Shown here: piece after piece, positions 53,598-64,000 of the stretch
How positions within the stretch are numbered: the stretch's first letter is position 1
Layout: each line of letters opens with the position of its first letter
From: Dermacentor variabilis
Taxonomy: Eukaryota > Arthropoda > Arachnida > Ixodida > Ixodidae
Assembly (NCBI RefSeq): GCF_050947875.1
Contig: NC_134568.1
Span: 203,857,729-203,921,728, forward strand
Direction: 5' to 3'
DNA: 64,000 nucleotides
The notes under the pieces: generated by a model
What the model saw: only the letters and a program-made list of their open reading frames with translations
The model's database searches: none
Told to the model about the DNA's origin: nothing
Translations under genes and position numbers: made by a program

Positions 53598-53870
53598 TTA
53601 TGCAATGATGATAATGGAACGCCGACTACAGCATGACGGCAATGGGGTGACGAGAGGGGAATCACTACGACAAAATGACGACGATGGAACGACTATGACG
53701 ATATGACAACGATGGCTCGAAGATGGCGGCATGATTACGACGATATTACAATACAGTGATAGCGACAAAGTGGAGACGGCGTAAGGATGACGATGACGTG
53801 ACAACAAAGCAATGATGGCAATGACATCAGGGCAATTAATAAGAACGATGGCATCACAACGACGACGTGG
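53598..53870. repeat. GA/GAC-rich degenerate minisatellite
   Basis: Repeating ATGACGACGATGGAACGAC-like units with much variation. It gives a Ser/His-rich minus ORF that I do not accept. Confidence 0.6.
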
Positions 53871-54131
53871 TGGGGCTCACGTGCGCGCCTACGTGCATCA
53901 CCTGCAGCCGCGGGTGATGCACGTATTTTGCACTGTATCCGGTGTATGCGCTATGTCCGGTACTTGCTAGTTGTCTATAACTGTAGCCAGCAGCCAGCAG
54001 GGATGACAATTGCACGACAACGATGGCGGGACGACAACATTACAATTAGGATGAGTATGGTTCAGCGTTTCCGGTTTTCACTTTATACGGCGTCTTTTTT
54101 TTATTGTGAACGTATATTTTCGGCTTTTATC

Positions 54132-54170
<39 letters not shown>

Positions 54171-54726
54171 CTAAACACGTTCTCGATCTTTCTTCGTCGA
54201 ATATGTATTTTGCTTTTAGCATTGCTGTTTAAATAAAATGACAGGCATGAAAGTGGCGCGCTTATTCATCAAACTGGGACAGGAATGAATTAACACGCAC
54301 ACACAAGTACAAGCGAGTGAGATGAGTCCATACAGCAACCGTACATTTCACATCCAATGAAGTCACGATTGCTTGATCTTATTATAATACACACACATGT
54401 ATTTGCCCAAGTTTTATTCTTTAATACGGGCGCCTTTTCTTTTATGTTTATCACCCTAAGGTTAGAAAATGCCCTGTCAACGTTTACACATGAAACAGGC
54501 AAGTTAAGGAGGCGAAGTGCCGTGGTACCTAAGGTTAGCCAATAAATCAAATGTGACCGCCAAAAGACAACCCGTACTACGTTTTCGAGGACAACGTACT
54601 GCGGATATTGGCACACCTCTTTCTGCAGGCCTTGAATCGCTTGAATCACGTCAGTACCACTCTCCCTGTCGTCTCGACACGTCCAGGAGAACGGTCGGGA
54701 ACATTCGAGTAACTCAGCTACTCCTC
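53871..54726. other. No gene recognised; (TA)n at 54133-54164
   Basis: ORFs at 53928-54236 plus and 54290-54649 minus show no domain. The (TA)n run is uninterrupted. Confidence 0.45.
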
Positions 54727-54745
54727 GGGGGGGGGGGGGGGGGGG
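54727..54745 (+). repeat. 19-G homopolymer
   Basis: An unbroken run of 19 G directly before a MITE end. It may be a sequencing or assembly weak point. Confidence 0.9.
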
Positions 54746-54746
54746 C

Positions 54747-54893
54747 GTATTCTATAAGAGTCCACTCAGTGGACTGTCCATTTCGGCCGCTGCTGATTGA
54801 ATGCAGCTGTACGAGCGAGGAGTATACGAGCGGCCCTAGCCAATCAGGAACGGCCAAAATGGACAGTCCACTAGGTGGACTCTAACGGAATAC
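54747..54893. mobile_element. ~147-bp MITE candidate
   Basis: Left end GTATTCTATAAGAGTCCACT and right end read inward GTATTCCGTTAGAGTCCACC, with homology continuing through GTGGACTGTCCATTTCGGCCG against GTGGACTGTCCATTTTGGCCG (inverted arms about 45 bp). Non-coding. No clear target duplication because of the G run on the left. Confidence 0.78.
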
Positions 54894-55375
54894 CTTTCTT
54901 GCACTCGATGGTTGAAGAAAGTGACCTTTTTCGCTTAAAACCGACTTCGGCAAACTAAATTCGGCATACATTTATTGGATTTTCCTTCGGTTTAAACCAA
55001 ACAACGCTGAATTCATAAGTATGACCCATGCATTCGGCAAGCCAGCAACGAGGCAACCGAAGGAAGAGGCAAGAGGCTTCGCTTTGATAAATCATGAATT
55101 AAATCATCGCTTGCTCTACTTTCACGCCGAGAACAAAGTATCAAACAATTAGCGACGGTATGTCGTATTATTGAGATAAGCTGTTTTCATGCTATTAGGT
55201 ATGAGATGCTATCGACACGATAAAATGTTAATTCCACGTACCTGATCGCGCCCCACTATCTAACTTTTTTTTTCTTAAATTGTTATATGGTACTTAGGAG
55301 ATGTCATCGCTTTTAGTTGGCGCCGGCTACTTTTTTCACACAGAGAATAACAAAATAATTAACTTAAACGCATTA
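54894..55375. other. No gene recognised
   Basis: AT-rich sequence with no long ORF. Confidence 0.5.
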
Positions 55376-55806
55376 AAACTAAAATTCAACTCCAAATCAT
55401 AATAACACAAAGTACAGTCACATAATTATACTAATTCCACATGAAAATTCAAAGTCAACTCTAAATCGTAAAAGCACCAAGTGCAGACACATAAGTACAC
55501 TAATTCCACACTAAAACTGAAAGTCAACCCTAATTCATAAAATCACAAAGTCCAGTCACATAACCACATTAATGCCAGACTAAATGTGAAAGTCAACTCC
55601 AAATCATAAAAGGACGAAGTCCAGTCACATAAGTACATAATTTCACACTAAAACTGAAAGTCAACCCTAATTCATAAAATCACAAAGTCCAGTCACATAA
55701 CCACATTAATGCCAGACTAAATGTGAAAGTCAACTCCAAATCATAAAAGGACGAAGTCCAGTCACATAAGTACATAATTTCACACTAAAACTGAAAGTCA
55801 ACTCGC
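55376..55806 (+). repeat. ~68-bp satellite with 137-bp higher-order unit
   Basis: About 6.3 monomers of 66-69 bp share GAAAGTCAACYCYAAWTCATA, ACAAAGTCCAGTCACATAA and YACTAAA. The last four full monomers form two consecutive 137-bp dimers (55516-55652 and 55653-55789) that look identical base for base; earlier monomers are more diverged. Confidence 0.9.
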
Positions 55807-56041
55807 AAACACAGCCACAGAACGTCCAGTCACAATGGTGCACTAAAGTAAACACAAAGTCCGGTCTATATTCAAATAAAGGTACATGAATCCAAGCACT
55901 GAACAGGCCAAAGTCGAGTAAAGAAAAAAGAAATGCCATAGAAGGACCTTATCACATTTAAATACTCTACAGTTTCCGAGAATATTGCTCGCTTCTAGAA
56001 ATCTTTGAAGGGCCAGTAACGCTCGTCTTTGCAATGAGCAT
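55807..56041. other. No gene recognised
   Basis: A degenerate continuation of the satellite to about 55860, then unassigned sequence. Confidence 0.4.
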
Positions 56042-56481
56042 GTTTATTTATTTATTTATTTCAGACACTGTCAATCCCAGTGGGGTTTTTACAGATTGGG
56101 CATATATTATATGCGCACAAATAGCGATAAAAACAGGTTTACCTAATTTCAACAATGATATTTTCAATCGACACGAAGTAGGTATACACATATGGCAGGA
56201 AATAAAACATGAATGATACAGTGCATTTGGCAAAAAGGGATGAAGTTGCATAGACAAACACAATGCTTATACAGATTTTATCTTATATAACAACGTGAGT
56301 GGTGATATTTCCGGCTAGCATAACCTAATTATTGCGCAACAGTTCTTCTACAAGGCTTACAAATTTCGGCAACGATGTGTTGGTCGTTATGCAGCGGTCC
56401 AGGCTATTCCATTCTCTTATCGCAAGAGGAAAGAACGAATATCTAAAACAGTTAGTGCGAAATGCATATTCTTTAAGTTTT

Positions 56482-59340
56482 TATCATCATCATCATCATC
56501 AGCCTAGTTACGCCCACTGCAGGGCAAAGGCCTCTCCCATACTTCTCCAACTACCCCGGTCATGTACTAATTGTGGCCATGTTGTCCCTGCAAACGTCTT
56601 AATGTCATCCGCCCACCTAACTTTCTGCCGCCCCCTGCTACGCATCCCTTCCCTTGGAATCCAGTCCGTAACCCTTAGTGACCATCGGTTATCTTCCCTC
56701 CTCATTACATGTCCGGCCCATGCCCATTTCTTTTTCTTGATTTCAACTAAGATGTCGTTTACCCGCGTTTGTTGCCTCACCCAATCTGCTCTTTTCTTAT
56801 CCCTTAACGTCACACCCATCATTCTTCTTTCCATAGCTCGTTGCGTCGTCCTCAATTTCAGCAGAACCCTTTTCGTAAGTCTCCAGGTTTCTGCCCCATA
56901 TGTGAGTACTGGTAACACACAGCTGTTATACACTTTCCTTTTGAGGGATAGTGGCAACCTGCTGTTCATGATTTGAGAATGCCTGCCAAACGCACCCCAG
57001 CCCATTCTTATTCTTCTGGTTATTTCAGTCTCATGATCCGGATCCGTGGTCACTACCTGCCCTAAGTAGATGTAGTCCCTTACCCCTTCCAGTGCTTCGC
57101 TACCTATCGTAAACTGCTGTTCTCTTCCGAGCCTGTTAAACATTACTTTAGTTTTCTGCAGATTAATTTTCAGACCCACCCTTCTGCTTTGCCTCTCCAG
57201 GTCAGTGAGCATGCATTGCAATTGGTCTCCTGAGTTACTAAGCAAGGCAATATCATCAGCGAATCGCAAGTTGCTAAGGTATTCTCCATCAACTTTTATC
57301 CCCAATTCTTCCCACTCCAGGCCTCTGAATACCTCCTGTAAACATGCTGTGAATAGCATTGGAGATATCGTATCTCCGTGCCTGACGCCTTTCTTTATAG
57401 GGATTTTGTTGCTTTCTTTGTGGAGGACTACGGTGGCTGTGGAGCCGCTATAGATATCTTCCAGTATCTTTACATATGGCTCATCTACACCCTGATTCCG
57501 TAATGCCTCCATGACTGCTGAGGTTTCGACTGAATCAAACGCTTTCTCGTAATCAATGAAAGCTATATATAACGGTTGGTTATATTCTGCACATTTCTCT
57601 ATCACTTGATTGATAGTGTGAATATGGTCTATTGTTGAGTAGCCTTTACGGAATCCTGCCTGGTCCTTTGGTTGACAGAAGTCTAAGGTGTTCCTGATTC
57701 TATTTGCGATTACCTTAGTAAATACTTTGTAGGCAACGGACAGTAAGCTGATCGGTCTATAATTTTTCAAGTCTTTGGCGTCCCCTTTCTTATGGATTAG
57801 GATTATGTTAGCGTTCTTCCAAGATTCCGGTACGCTCGAGGTTATGAGGCATTGCGTATACAGGGTGGCCAGTTTCTCTAGAACAATCTGACCACCATCC
57901 TTCAACAAATCTGCTGTTACCTGATCCTCCCCGGCTGCCTTCCCCCTTTGCATAGCTCCTAAGGCTTTCTTTACTTCTTCTGGCGTTACCTGTGGGATTT
58001 CGAATTCCTCTAGGCTATTCTCTCTTCCACTATCGTCGTGGGTGCCACTGGTACTGTATAAATCTCTATAGAACTCCTCAGCCACTTGAACTATCTCATC
58101 CATATTAGTAACGATATTGCCGGCTTTGTCTCTTAACGCACACATCTGATTCTTGCCTATTCCTAGTTTCTTCTTCACTGTTTTTAGGCTTCCTCCGTTC
58201 CTGAGAGCCTGTTCAATTCTATCCATATTATAGTTCCTGATGTCCGCTGTCTTACGCTTGTTGATTAACTTAGAAAGTTCTGCCAGTTCTATTCTAGCTG
58301 TAGGGTTAGAGGCTTTCATACATTGGCGTTTCTTGATCAGATCTTTCGTCTCCTGCGATAGCTTACTGGTTTCCTGTCTAACGGAGTTACCACCGACTTC
58401 TATTGCGCACTCCTTAATGGTTCCCATGAGATAGTCGTTCATTGCTTCAACACTAAGGTCCTCTTCCTGAGTTAAAGCCGAATGCCTGTTCTGTAGCTTG
58501 ATCCGGAATTCCTCTAGTTTCCCTCTTACCGCTAATTCATTGATTGGCTTCTTGTGTACCAGTTTCTTCCGTTCCCTCCTCAAGTCTAGGCTAATTCGAG
58601 TTCTTACCATCCTATGGTCACTGCAGCGTACCTTGCCGAGTACGTCTACATCTTGTATGATGCCAGGGTTCGCGCAGAGTATGAAGTCGATTTCATTTCT
58701 AGTCTCACCATTCGGGCTCCTCCACGTCCACTTTCGACTAACCCGCTTGCGGAAAAAGGTGTTCATTATCCGCATATTATTCTGTTCTGCAAACTCTACT
58801 AATAATTCTCCTCTGCTATTCCTAGAGCCTATGCCATATTCCCCCACTGACTTGTCTCCAGCCTGCTTCTTGCCTACCCTGGCATTGAAGTCGCCCATCA
58901 GTATACTGTATTTTGTTTTGACTTTACCCATCGCCGATTCCACGTCTTCATAAAAGCTTTCGACTTCCTGGTCATCATGGCTGCATGTAGGGGCATAGAC
59001 TTGTACCACCTTCAATTTGTACCTCTTATTAAGTTTCACAACAAGACCTGCCACCCTCTCGTTAATGCTATATAATTCCTGTATGTTACCAGCTATTTCC
59101 TTATTAATCAGGAATCCGACTCCTAGTTCTCGTCTCTCCGCTAAGCTCCGGTAACACAGTACATGCCCGCTTTTTAGCACTGTATATGCTTCTTTTGTCC
59201 TCCTAACCTCACTGAGCCCTATTATATCCCATTTACTACCCTCTAATTCCTCCAATAATACTGCTAGACTCGCCTCACTAGATAGCGTTCTAACGTTAAA
59301 CGTTGCCAGGTTCAGATTCCAATGGCGGCCTGTCTTAGTG
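56482..59340 (-). mobile_element. RTE-clade LINE inserted in the CR1-like LINE, 7-bp TSD
   Basis: The insertion is bounded by AAGTTTT on both sides (56475-56481 and 59341-59347). Removing it and one duplicate rejoins the host LINE in frame (HSLKL then KEYAFRTN). The 3' end has the (ATG/GAT)n tail usual for RTE elements (56483-56503). The 5' end begins just upstream of the endonuclease motif, so it is 5'-truncated and lacks its own start and 5' UTR. Length is 2859 bp. Confidence 0.9.
56508..59339 (-). CDS. RTE-type endonuclease/reverse transcriptase, open frame, 5'-truncated
   Basis: Open from the 5' junction to the stop at 56508. The start given at 59255 is TTG; 28 more codons are open upstream and include NLATFNVRTLSS, the first endonuclease motif, so no true start codon is present. 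Numbered from 59255: EN motifs LSEV (14-17), YAPT (87-90), GDFNARVG (121-128), SDHRMV (212-217); RT motifs NYRPISLL (499-506), FIDYEKAFDSV (566-576), GVRHGDTISP (623-632) and FADD (665-668); a C-terminal RTE-type region with WAGHVMRREDNRW and RGRQKVRWADD. 915 residues from TTG, slightly shorter than typical full RTE ORFs. No stop or frameshift, suggesting a recent insertion, but there is no promoter or start for its own expression. Confidence 0.85.
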   Translation of the reverse strand, partial: TKTGRHWNLNLATFNVRTLSSEASLAVLLEELEGSKWDIIGLSEVRRTKEAYTVLKSGHVLCYRSLAERRELGVGFLINKEIAGNIQELYSINERVAGLVVKLNKRYKLKVVQVYAPTCSHDDQEVESFYEDVESAMGKVKTKYSILMGDFNARVGKKQAGDKSVGEYGIGSRNSRGELLVEFAEQNNMRIMNTFFRKRVSRKWTWRSPNGETRNEIDFILCANPGIIQDVDVLGKVRCSDHRMVRTRISLDLRRERKKLVHKKPINELAVRGKLEEFRIKLQNRHSALTQEEDLSVEAMNDYLMGTIKECAIEVGGNSVRQETSKLSQETKDLIKKRQCMKASNPTARIELAELSKLINKRKTADIRNYNMDRIEQALRNGGSLKTVKKKLGIGKNQMCALRDKAGNIVTNMDEIVQVAEEFYRDLYSTSGTHDDSGRENSLEEFEIPQVTPEEVKKALGAMQRGKAAGEDQVTADLLKDGGQIVLEKLATLYTQCLITSSVPESWKNANIILIHKKGDAKDLKNYRPISLLSVAYKVFTKVIANRIRNTLDFCQPKDQAGFRKGYSTIDHIHTINQVIEKCAEYNQPLYIAFIDYEKAFDSVETSAVMEALRNQGVDEPYVKILEDIYSGSTATVVLHKESNKIPIKKGVRHGDTISPMLFTACLQEVFRGLEWEELGIKVDGEYLSNLRFADDIALLSNSGDQLQCMLTDLERQSRRVGLKINLQKTKVMFNRLGREQQFTIGSEALEGVRDYIYLGQVVTTDPDHETEITRRIRMGWGAFGRHSQIMNSRLPLSLKRKVYNSCVLPVLTYGAETWRLTKRVLLKLRTTQRAMERRMMGVTLRDKKRADWVRQQTRVNDILVEIKKKKWAWAGHVMRREDNRWSLRVTDWIPREGMRSRGRQKVRWADDIKTFAGTTWPQLVHDRGSWRSMGEAFALQWA

Positions 59341-61990
59341 AAGTTTTAGTGAATGCTTATGGCGGGAATGCCTGGGGTCAGCTAGCGATATATACAACGA
59401 AATATTTATTCGTAATGCATTGTGTATTAATTGGACCAATAATTTTAGTCTTGCTAGTTTGGCGCGGTTTTGCAGAGTAGGAATGCAAGCTTGTTTTAGC
59501 AGTTGGGTAGGTGAATCGCTATTCTTGTATTCGTTATAGATGAATCTAATTGCCTTTCGCTGCACTCCTTCTAGTTTGTTAATAAGCTCTTGTGTATAAG
59601 GAAACCAAATTGTGTTACCATATTCGAGAACTGGGCAAATAAATGCGTTGTATGATAGCAGTTTAATTTCTGGTGGCGCAGCTCGAAGTCTTCTTCTGAG
59701 GAAGAACAGCGGTTTTAAAGCAGATGGTATGATACTGTTAATATGAGGTTCCCATCTTAGGTCATGTGAAATGATCAAGCCAAGATATTTATGCTCATGA
59801 ACTCGGGTGAGTGGCATGTTATTAATAGTGTATTCGAAGTCAGACCTATGTTTTGGCGGGTTATAGATAAAAAGGCAGTTTTTTTTAATGTTCAGTTCCA
59901 TCTGGCCACTTTTTACACCACATCACTACATCATGAAGGGCGCTGTTTAAATCAACGTGATCATTCATAGAGTTAATTTCATTATAAAGAATGCAGTCAT
60001 CGGCAAAAAGTTTAATTTTAACTCGGATGTTAGAGGGCAAATCATCAATAAAAATAAGGAATAAAGTGGGAGTAAAGACGCACCCTTGAGGCACCCCCGA
60101 TGTAACTGTTCCAATGGAAGAAATTTCTCTGTTAACAACAACATACTCAAACCGGTTGGTTAAGTAATCTTCAATCCGATTGACAATAGAACCGTTGCCT
60201 AAAGTTGTTTTCAGTTTGCTGATTAGTTTTTGATGGGTTACTCTTTCAAACGCCTTCGAAAAATCTAATGCTATCAAGTCAACTTGGTTTTGATTATCAA
60301 TGCTTTGGGATAAGTCATGCGTTAATTCAACTAATTGGGTCATGGTTGAAAGTCCCTGCAGGAAACCATGTTGGATAGGCGATAATATTTGTGCTTGCTC
60401 TAGATAGCTCGTGATATGCTTTAGTAGGATATGCTCTAATAATTTTCCGACTGTGGACGTTAGCAATATTGCTCTGTAATTACCGAAATCACTTTTGCTT
60501 CCTGCTTTATGAACGGGGATTACTTTCGCTATTTTCCATTCTTTTTCAAGACTACATGTTCATAAGGATTTGTTAAACATTAGATGTAGATATTTCGCGT
60601 TGAGTTCGCCAAATCTTTGAAGAAAAGTGTTGGGAATATTGTCCAGGCTGTTTCCTTTCTTTTATGTCTATTGATAGAAATAAATTTGAGCACTCCTGAC
60701 TCAGTTATCGTTGGCATGTCTAGCGGTCTCTGGTCGTAGTGATTCACCTCTAGAATGCGACCATCGTCAGCAGTGAACACAGACTGGAAGTATGTATTTA
60801 AGGAATTTGCAAAAGTTAAATTTTGTTCCTGAGAATTGAGAGTGTTGCTTTTTTTGGGGGGAGCTAAGATACTTCGAAAACTTTCCAGGGGAATGTTGTA
60901 AAAAAATAGGAAGCGTAACTGAAAAGTATTGTTCTTTCGCTGTACTAATCTTTGCTTTGATTTCATTGACGGCGCACGTGAGTTTATGTTTATGTTGAGG
61001 AAATTTTTTTGTTTTGAGCAATTTTCTTAGTCGCTTCACTTTGCGCTTCGCATGAATCACATCATGTGTTATCCATGGGTTATTTCTATTTATTCGTTTG
61101 GTTTTTGTTGGTATATGGTTATTGATGCAGTGGGTTTACATTGGCTTTAAACCTTTCCCATAATGTGTCTATACCAGTGTCTGAATAATTAGCGAGTTCT
61201 TTAAATGACTGATATTCCAAAATTAAGTAATTAACTATGCTCGAGTCATCAGCTTTTGTAAAGTCTGGATAATTAGTTTTCGAAATAGAATGATTTGTTG
61301 TTGCCCTAATGGGCGTAGTGCATAATATTAATTTGTGATCTGATATTCCATCTAGCACTGCTAAGTTAGTTTTATCGATCGAAAAGTGATTGTTCAGAAA
61401 GATGAGGTCAAGAATGTTGGATGCATTGCCTTGAACACGTGTCGGCTCGCTGACAACTTGTGACAAGTCAAAACTAAGCATAATATCAAAAACAATTTCT
61501 GAACAAGGAGAGCGATAACACATAGTTGGCCAGTCGATATCTGGAAGGTTGAAATCCCCAAGAAGGATCAGCGAGGCTTTTAGTACATGAAGCTTCATAT
61601 ACAGATATAATGATGCCATTGCGCGTTCACCTGTCGAAGGGCTACGTAAACACAACCGACACTGATAGCGGTCGCACCAAAACTCAATTTGCAAAAAAGT
61701 CCTTGGGAATTCTCTGCTTCTGGTAAGACAGTGAAAGGAATTTTTTTATTTATTAGTAAAGCCACTCTTCCCTCTCGCATTAACCTGTCTTTGCGCACAG
61801 TCACATAGTCGGGTGGGGCTATTTCTTTGTCCTGTATGTCATCTGTAAGCCACGTTTCTGTAATCGCCATGAAGTCAGGCTCTAGGACGATAAGAAGATA
61901 CCCTAGTGCGTCAAGCTTGTTCAGGATACTACGCGCATTTACGTTTGCAAAGGTTGTTTGTTTCATTTTTGGCCAAGGACATAAGATCTC

Positions 61991-63480
61991 CCTCAGGCTA
62001 CATGGCCTGCGGTCTAATGTTCCTAAATCACGTGATTAACGCTGTATGTGTGCGTGGTGTCGCGGACATTCCCTCAGAAGGTGCTGCACGTCCTCATCCG
62101 CGTGGCGACAACTGGGCTCCGGACTGTAAGCTCGTGAAGTTTTATGTAGAAAGTGTTTTGTGTTCGCGGTACCAAGCTGCAGACGATGAATGTTTCAAAG
62201 GCTTTAGGTGTATTTAATGTGGACGGAATATTAAATTAAAGTGATGGGTCAATATGAAATAAATCTGAAGATTTTGGCTTCAGATCAAACCATATCACTT
62301 TGCAACCATGGGCTGAGATCTGTCTTAGTATGTGCCGCAATTCGCCTTGGGTTAGAGGGAGACCATGTTTGCCCTTATTAACATGTGCTTGTCCAGCTGC
62401 CTTGTCTGCTGGAACATTTGCAGGGATATTGCGTTGGCCAGGTATACAGTAAAACTTTATCGTGCGATTCCCTTCACTTGATTTTGTGAGTTCCTTTAGC
62501 GTCTCGTAAACTAACACCATGTTTTGCCAATGGCTGATGTCACCATGAAGTGAAGACAAAGCTACCTGCGAGTCTCAAAGGATGACCCATTGTTCCCCTT
62601 CTTGCATTGAATTTATGTATCGTAACAAAGACAATATTGGAGAAAGTTCTGCTGTTGTTTATGATGTCGTTTGAGATAGTTTAAACGCCTGTGTTTGCTT
62701 CCTTTCTGGAATGTCAAAGACAGCTGTAGAAGAATTTGTTTGGCAAGAACCATCAGTGTGCGCTTGAATATAGCCAGGGTATTCCGAAAGTATATCCGGT
62801 ATAACGCTTCTTGTTGTGCTGCTATAGCATAAGTACATCTCATTCGCGATTGTGAACCCAATACCGGTGAAACCGTAATTATGTGCAGCTGTACTTGGCT
62901 TCTCTTCGTGGAGCGCGTATTTAGCCGCACGGTGAACTAGCCCTGGAGGTAGTTGATCTCATTCGCGAATAATTCCTTTAACTGAAACTTCTATTTTTGG
63001 AGCGATGAGTCGCCATGGAGGGTAGGATACATCTGAGAACCAAAATTCGTGATGTGGTAGTAAATCTTTGTGCACCTGAATCACCGAATTGAGGTTCACC
63101 CTGTCTCTCTCAATAAGTGCAATTGCTAGTGGGTGCCTTTTGTGCTGCACTGAAACGCGAAAGTAGTGTCTACAGGTTTCAATCGTCCTCATAATAGGAA
63201 ATGGAGGATGACGTGCCTCTGCAATTACTGAGGAACTTGATGTTGCTCGAGGAGCGCCTAAACATACTAAGACTTCTAGCTGTTAATCTTTGAAGCCTCT
63301 CTTCAGATGAACGGGAGATTCAATGTAGAACAAGTGCAGAATATGCTATATTTTGCTTTATAAGTGCATTATCTACTTTTAGTCGGTATAAAACTGAGCC
63401 TCCGTATGTTATGCCTTTAGCCTCCCTATGTTATGCCTAACATTTATTATTGCCTTTATTTGTTCTTTCGGGGCTTTAAT
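61991..63480 (-). pseudogene. RNase-H-bearing LINE (I/R1-like) 3' half, decayed
   Basis: Minus strand, in order: post-RT region (SVLYRLKVDNALIKQNIAYS near 63390; EERLQRLTARSL near 63290), a linker (63192-62959), RNase H (HTDGSCQTNS near 62770, TTAELSPILSLL near 62660, a stop, DSQVALSSLHGD near 62560, FYCIPGQRNIPANVPADKAA near 62440) and a C-terminal zinc motif CRHADEDVQHLLRECP (about 62105-62058). Multiple stops and frame changes. It abuts the CR1-like LINE on the left. The RNase H resembles but is clearly diverged from that of the LINE at 43-47 kb. Confidence 0.72.
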
Positions 63481-64000
63481 GTGAGAATTCCAAGAAAGTT
63501 AGCTTTGCTCATGCGTCGGTGATATGGAATGCTCCAAAAGGCGTAATTCTTCACTGCGTCATTAATTTACTTGTACGCTACAACGCAGTACACAGCCATG
63601 GTAGGCTAAAATGTTTATTTCGGGGCATGTTTACCACAGGAACGTATCCCACAAAGTTAAAAAAATCCGAGGACACTAGGGGTGGTAACATCAGTGAAAG
63701 CTTACTCGATTAAATGTATTCCGCAAAACGATTAATTGTCATCGATGTCTGCATTTCATTTAATCGACTTAATCGATTAGGCATGTTCGATTGATCGCTT
63801 TCTAGAGTTTGCAAGGAGGGGCGCACACATTTTCTAATCGTACTAGAATGGCAGTGCACGAGCAGTGGCTGTCGACTGTTTTCGCGAGTCACGAGTGACG
63901 CCGAGCCGAGCGCCTCCCCTCGCTTCCTCCACGCGCCACCAAGCCGCCCGAAGCCGGAGGCTTGAAATGTCCTTTGCAATTCATGGCATAGTATAGAAAC
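63481..64000. other. No gene recognised; ATCGATTA-rich patch
   Basis: Between 63708 and 63800 the sequence has several TTAATCGA/TCGATTA motifs in both orientations, suggesting the edge of an inverted-repeat element that continues beyond the window. The GC-rich end (63890-63960) is unassigned. Confidence 0.4.

Larger units (their letters stand above)
56042..61990 (-). pseudogene. CR1/Jockey-like LINE, split by an RTE element
   Basis: Minus-strand non-LTR element. EN: FANVNARSILNKLDAL (61960s), MAITETWLTDD (61870s), LILLGDFNLPDIDW (61570s), DGISDHKLILC (61340s). RT: GKLLEHILLKHITSYLEQAQ (60440s), LIALDFSKAFERV (60270s), GVPQGCVFTPTLF (60090s), LFADDCILY (60000s), YLGLIISHDLRWEPHI (59790s) and LEGVQRKAIRFIYNEY (59560s). 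The C-terminus resumes after the RTE insertion with EYAFRTNCFRYSFFP and IREWNSLD (56470-56400), then a 3' UTR and (TTTA)n tail at 56042-56060 (plus strand). Several frameshifts separate the pieces (near 61620, 60980, 60480, 59890). Inactive. Confidence 0.85.

Overview
This window looks like repeat-dense nuclear DNA from an arthropod, most likely a hard tick. The tick assignment rests on my recognising tick-type LINE, SINE and MITE families (a tRNA-derived SINE at 41185-41428, several small inverted-repeat families, an I-type LINE with a GGTTAACCTCCCTG tail) and on GTTAGG-like motifs; it is inference, not a search result. I could not support any intact single-copy host gene. Almost every credible coding signal belongs to a transposable element.

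Layout: 1-3.3 kb holds a LINE tail and a three-level nested structure: a ~0.7 kb repeat (685-3285) split by a foldback element (1322-2999) that carries a GTTAGG minisatellite in its loop and is itself split by a 316-bp MITE (1349-1664) with a 9-bp target duplication. 3756-6593 is a Tc1/mariner-type DD41D element with unusually long (~530 bp) inverted arms and a transposase broken by three in-frame stops. 8.3-9.4 kb is a decayed LINE with a MITE in it. 11.8-13.7 kb is a TG-rich minisatellite split by a 556-bp solo LTR candidate. 15-19.5 kb has SINE/MITE copies, a GC-rich block and a long AAT microsatellite.

20107-33701 is the centre of interest: two sibling Ty3/gypsy retrotransposons in the same (minus) orientation, only 144 bp apart, each with its own perfect 4-bp target duplication (CTCG and ATAC). 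The right-hand copy has a single intact 1484-codon gag-pol ORF and LTRs in which I saw one difference over 798 bp. Its domain order is Gag - protease - integrase - reverse transcriptase - RNase H, so integrase precedes RT, as in Gmr1-like elements and Ty1/copia rather than typical Ty3/gypsy. The primer binding site matches the 3' end of a tRNA-Leu. The two siblings end their LTRs at different members of a small tandem array of PBS-like/LTR-end units, which suggests that the LTR/PBS boundary has moved between copies. The left copy has a frameshift, a nonsense codon, a lost integrase catalytic aspartate and a lost zinc-binding cysteine.

34-64 kb contains decayed LINE fragments, a tandem/inverted foldback element (37.6-38.2 kb), a second copy of the 8.6-kb MITE (39.5 kb), tRNA-derived SINEs (41.2, 48.4, 48.9 kb), a nearly full I-type LINE pseudogene with EN, RT and RNase H (43.0-47.2 kb), a hAT-type MITE with perfect 8-bp TSD (50.4 kb), an uninterrupted copy of the 0.7-kb repeat (50.9-51.6 kb), a higher-order satellite (55.4-55.8 kb), an RTE LINE with an intact reading frame nested by a 7-bp TSD inside a CR1/Jockey-like LINE (56.0-62.0 kb), and another RNase-H-bearing LINE fragment (62.0-63.5 kb). 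The elements do not form a pathway; they record layered insertions.
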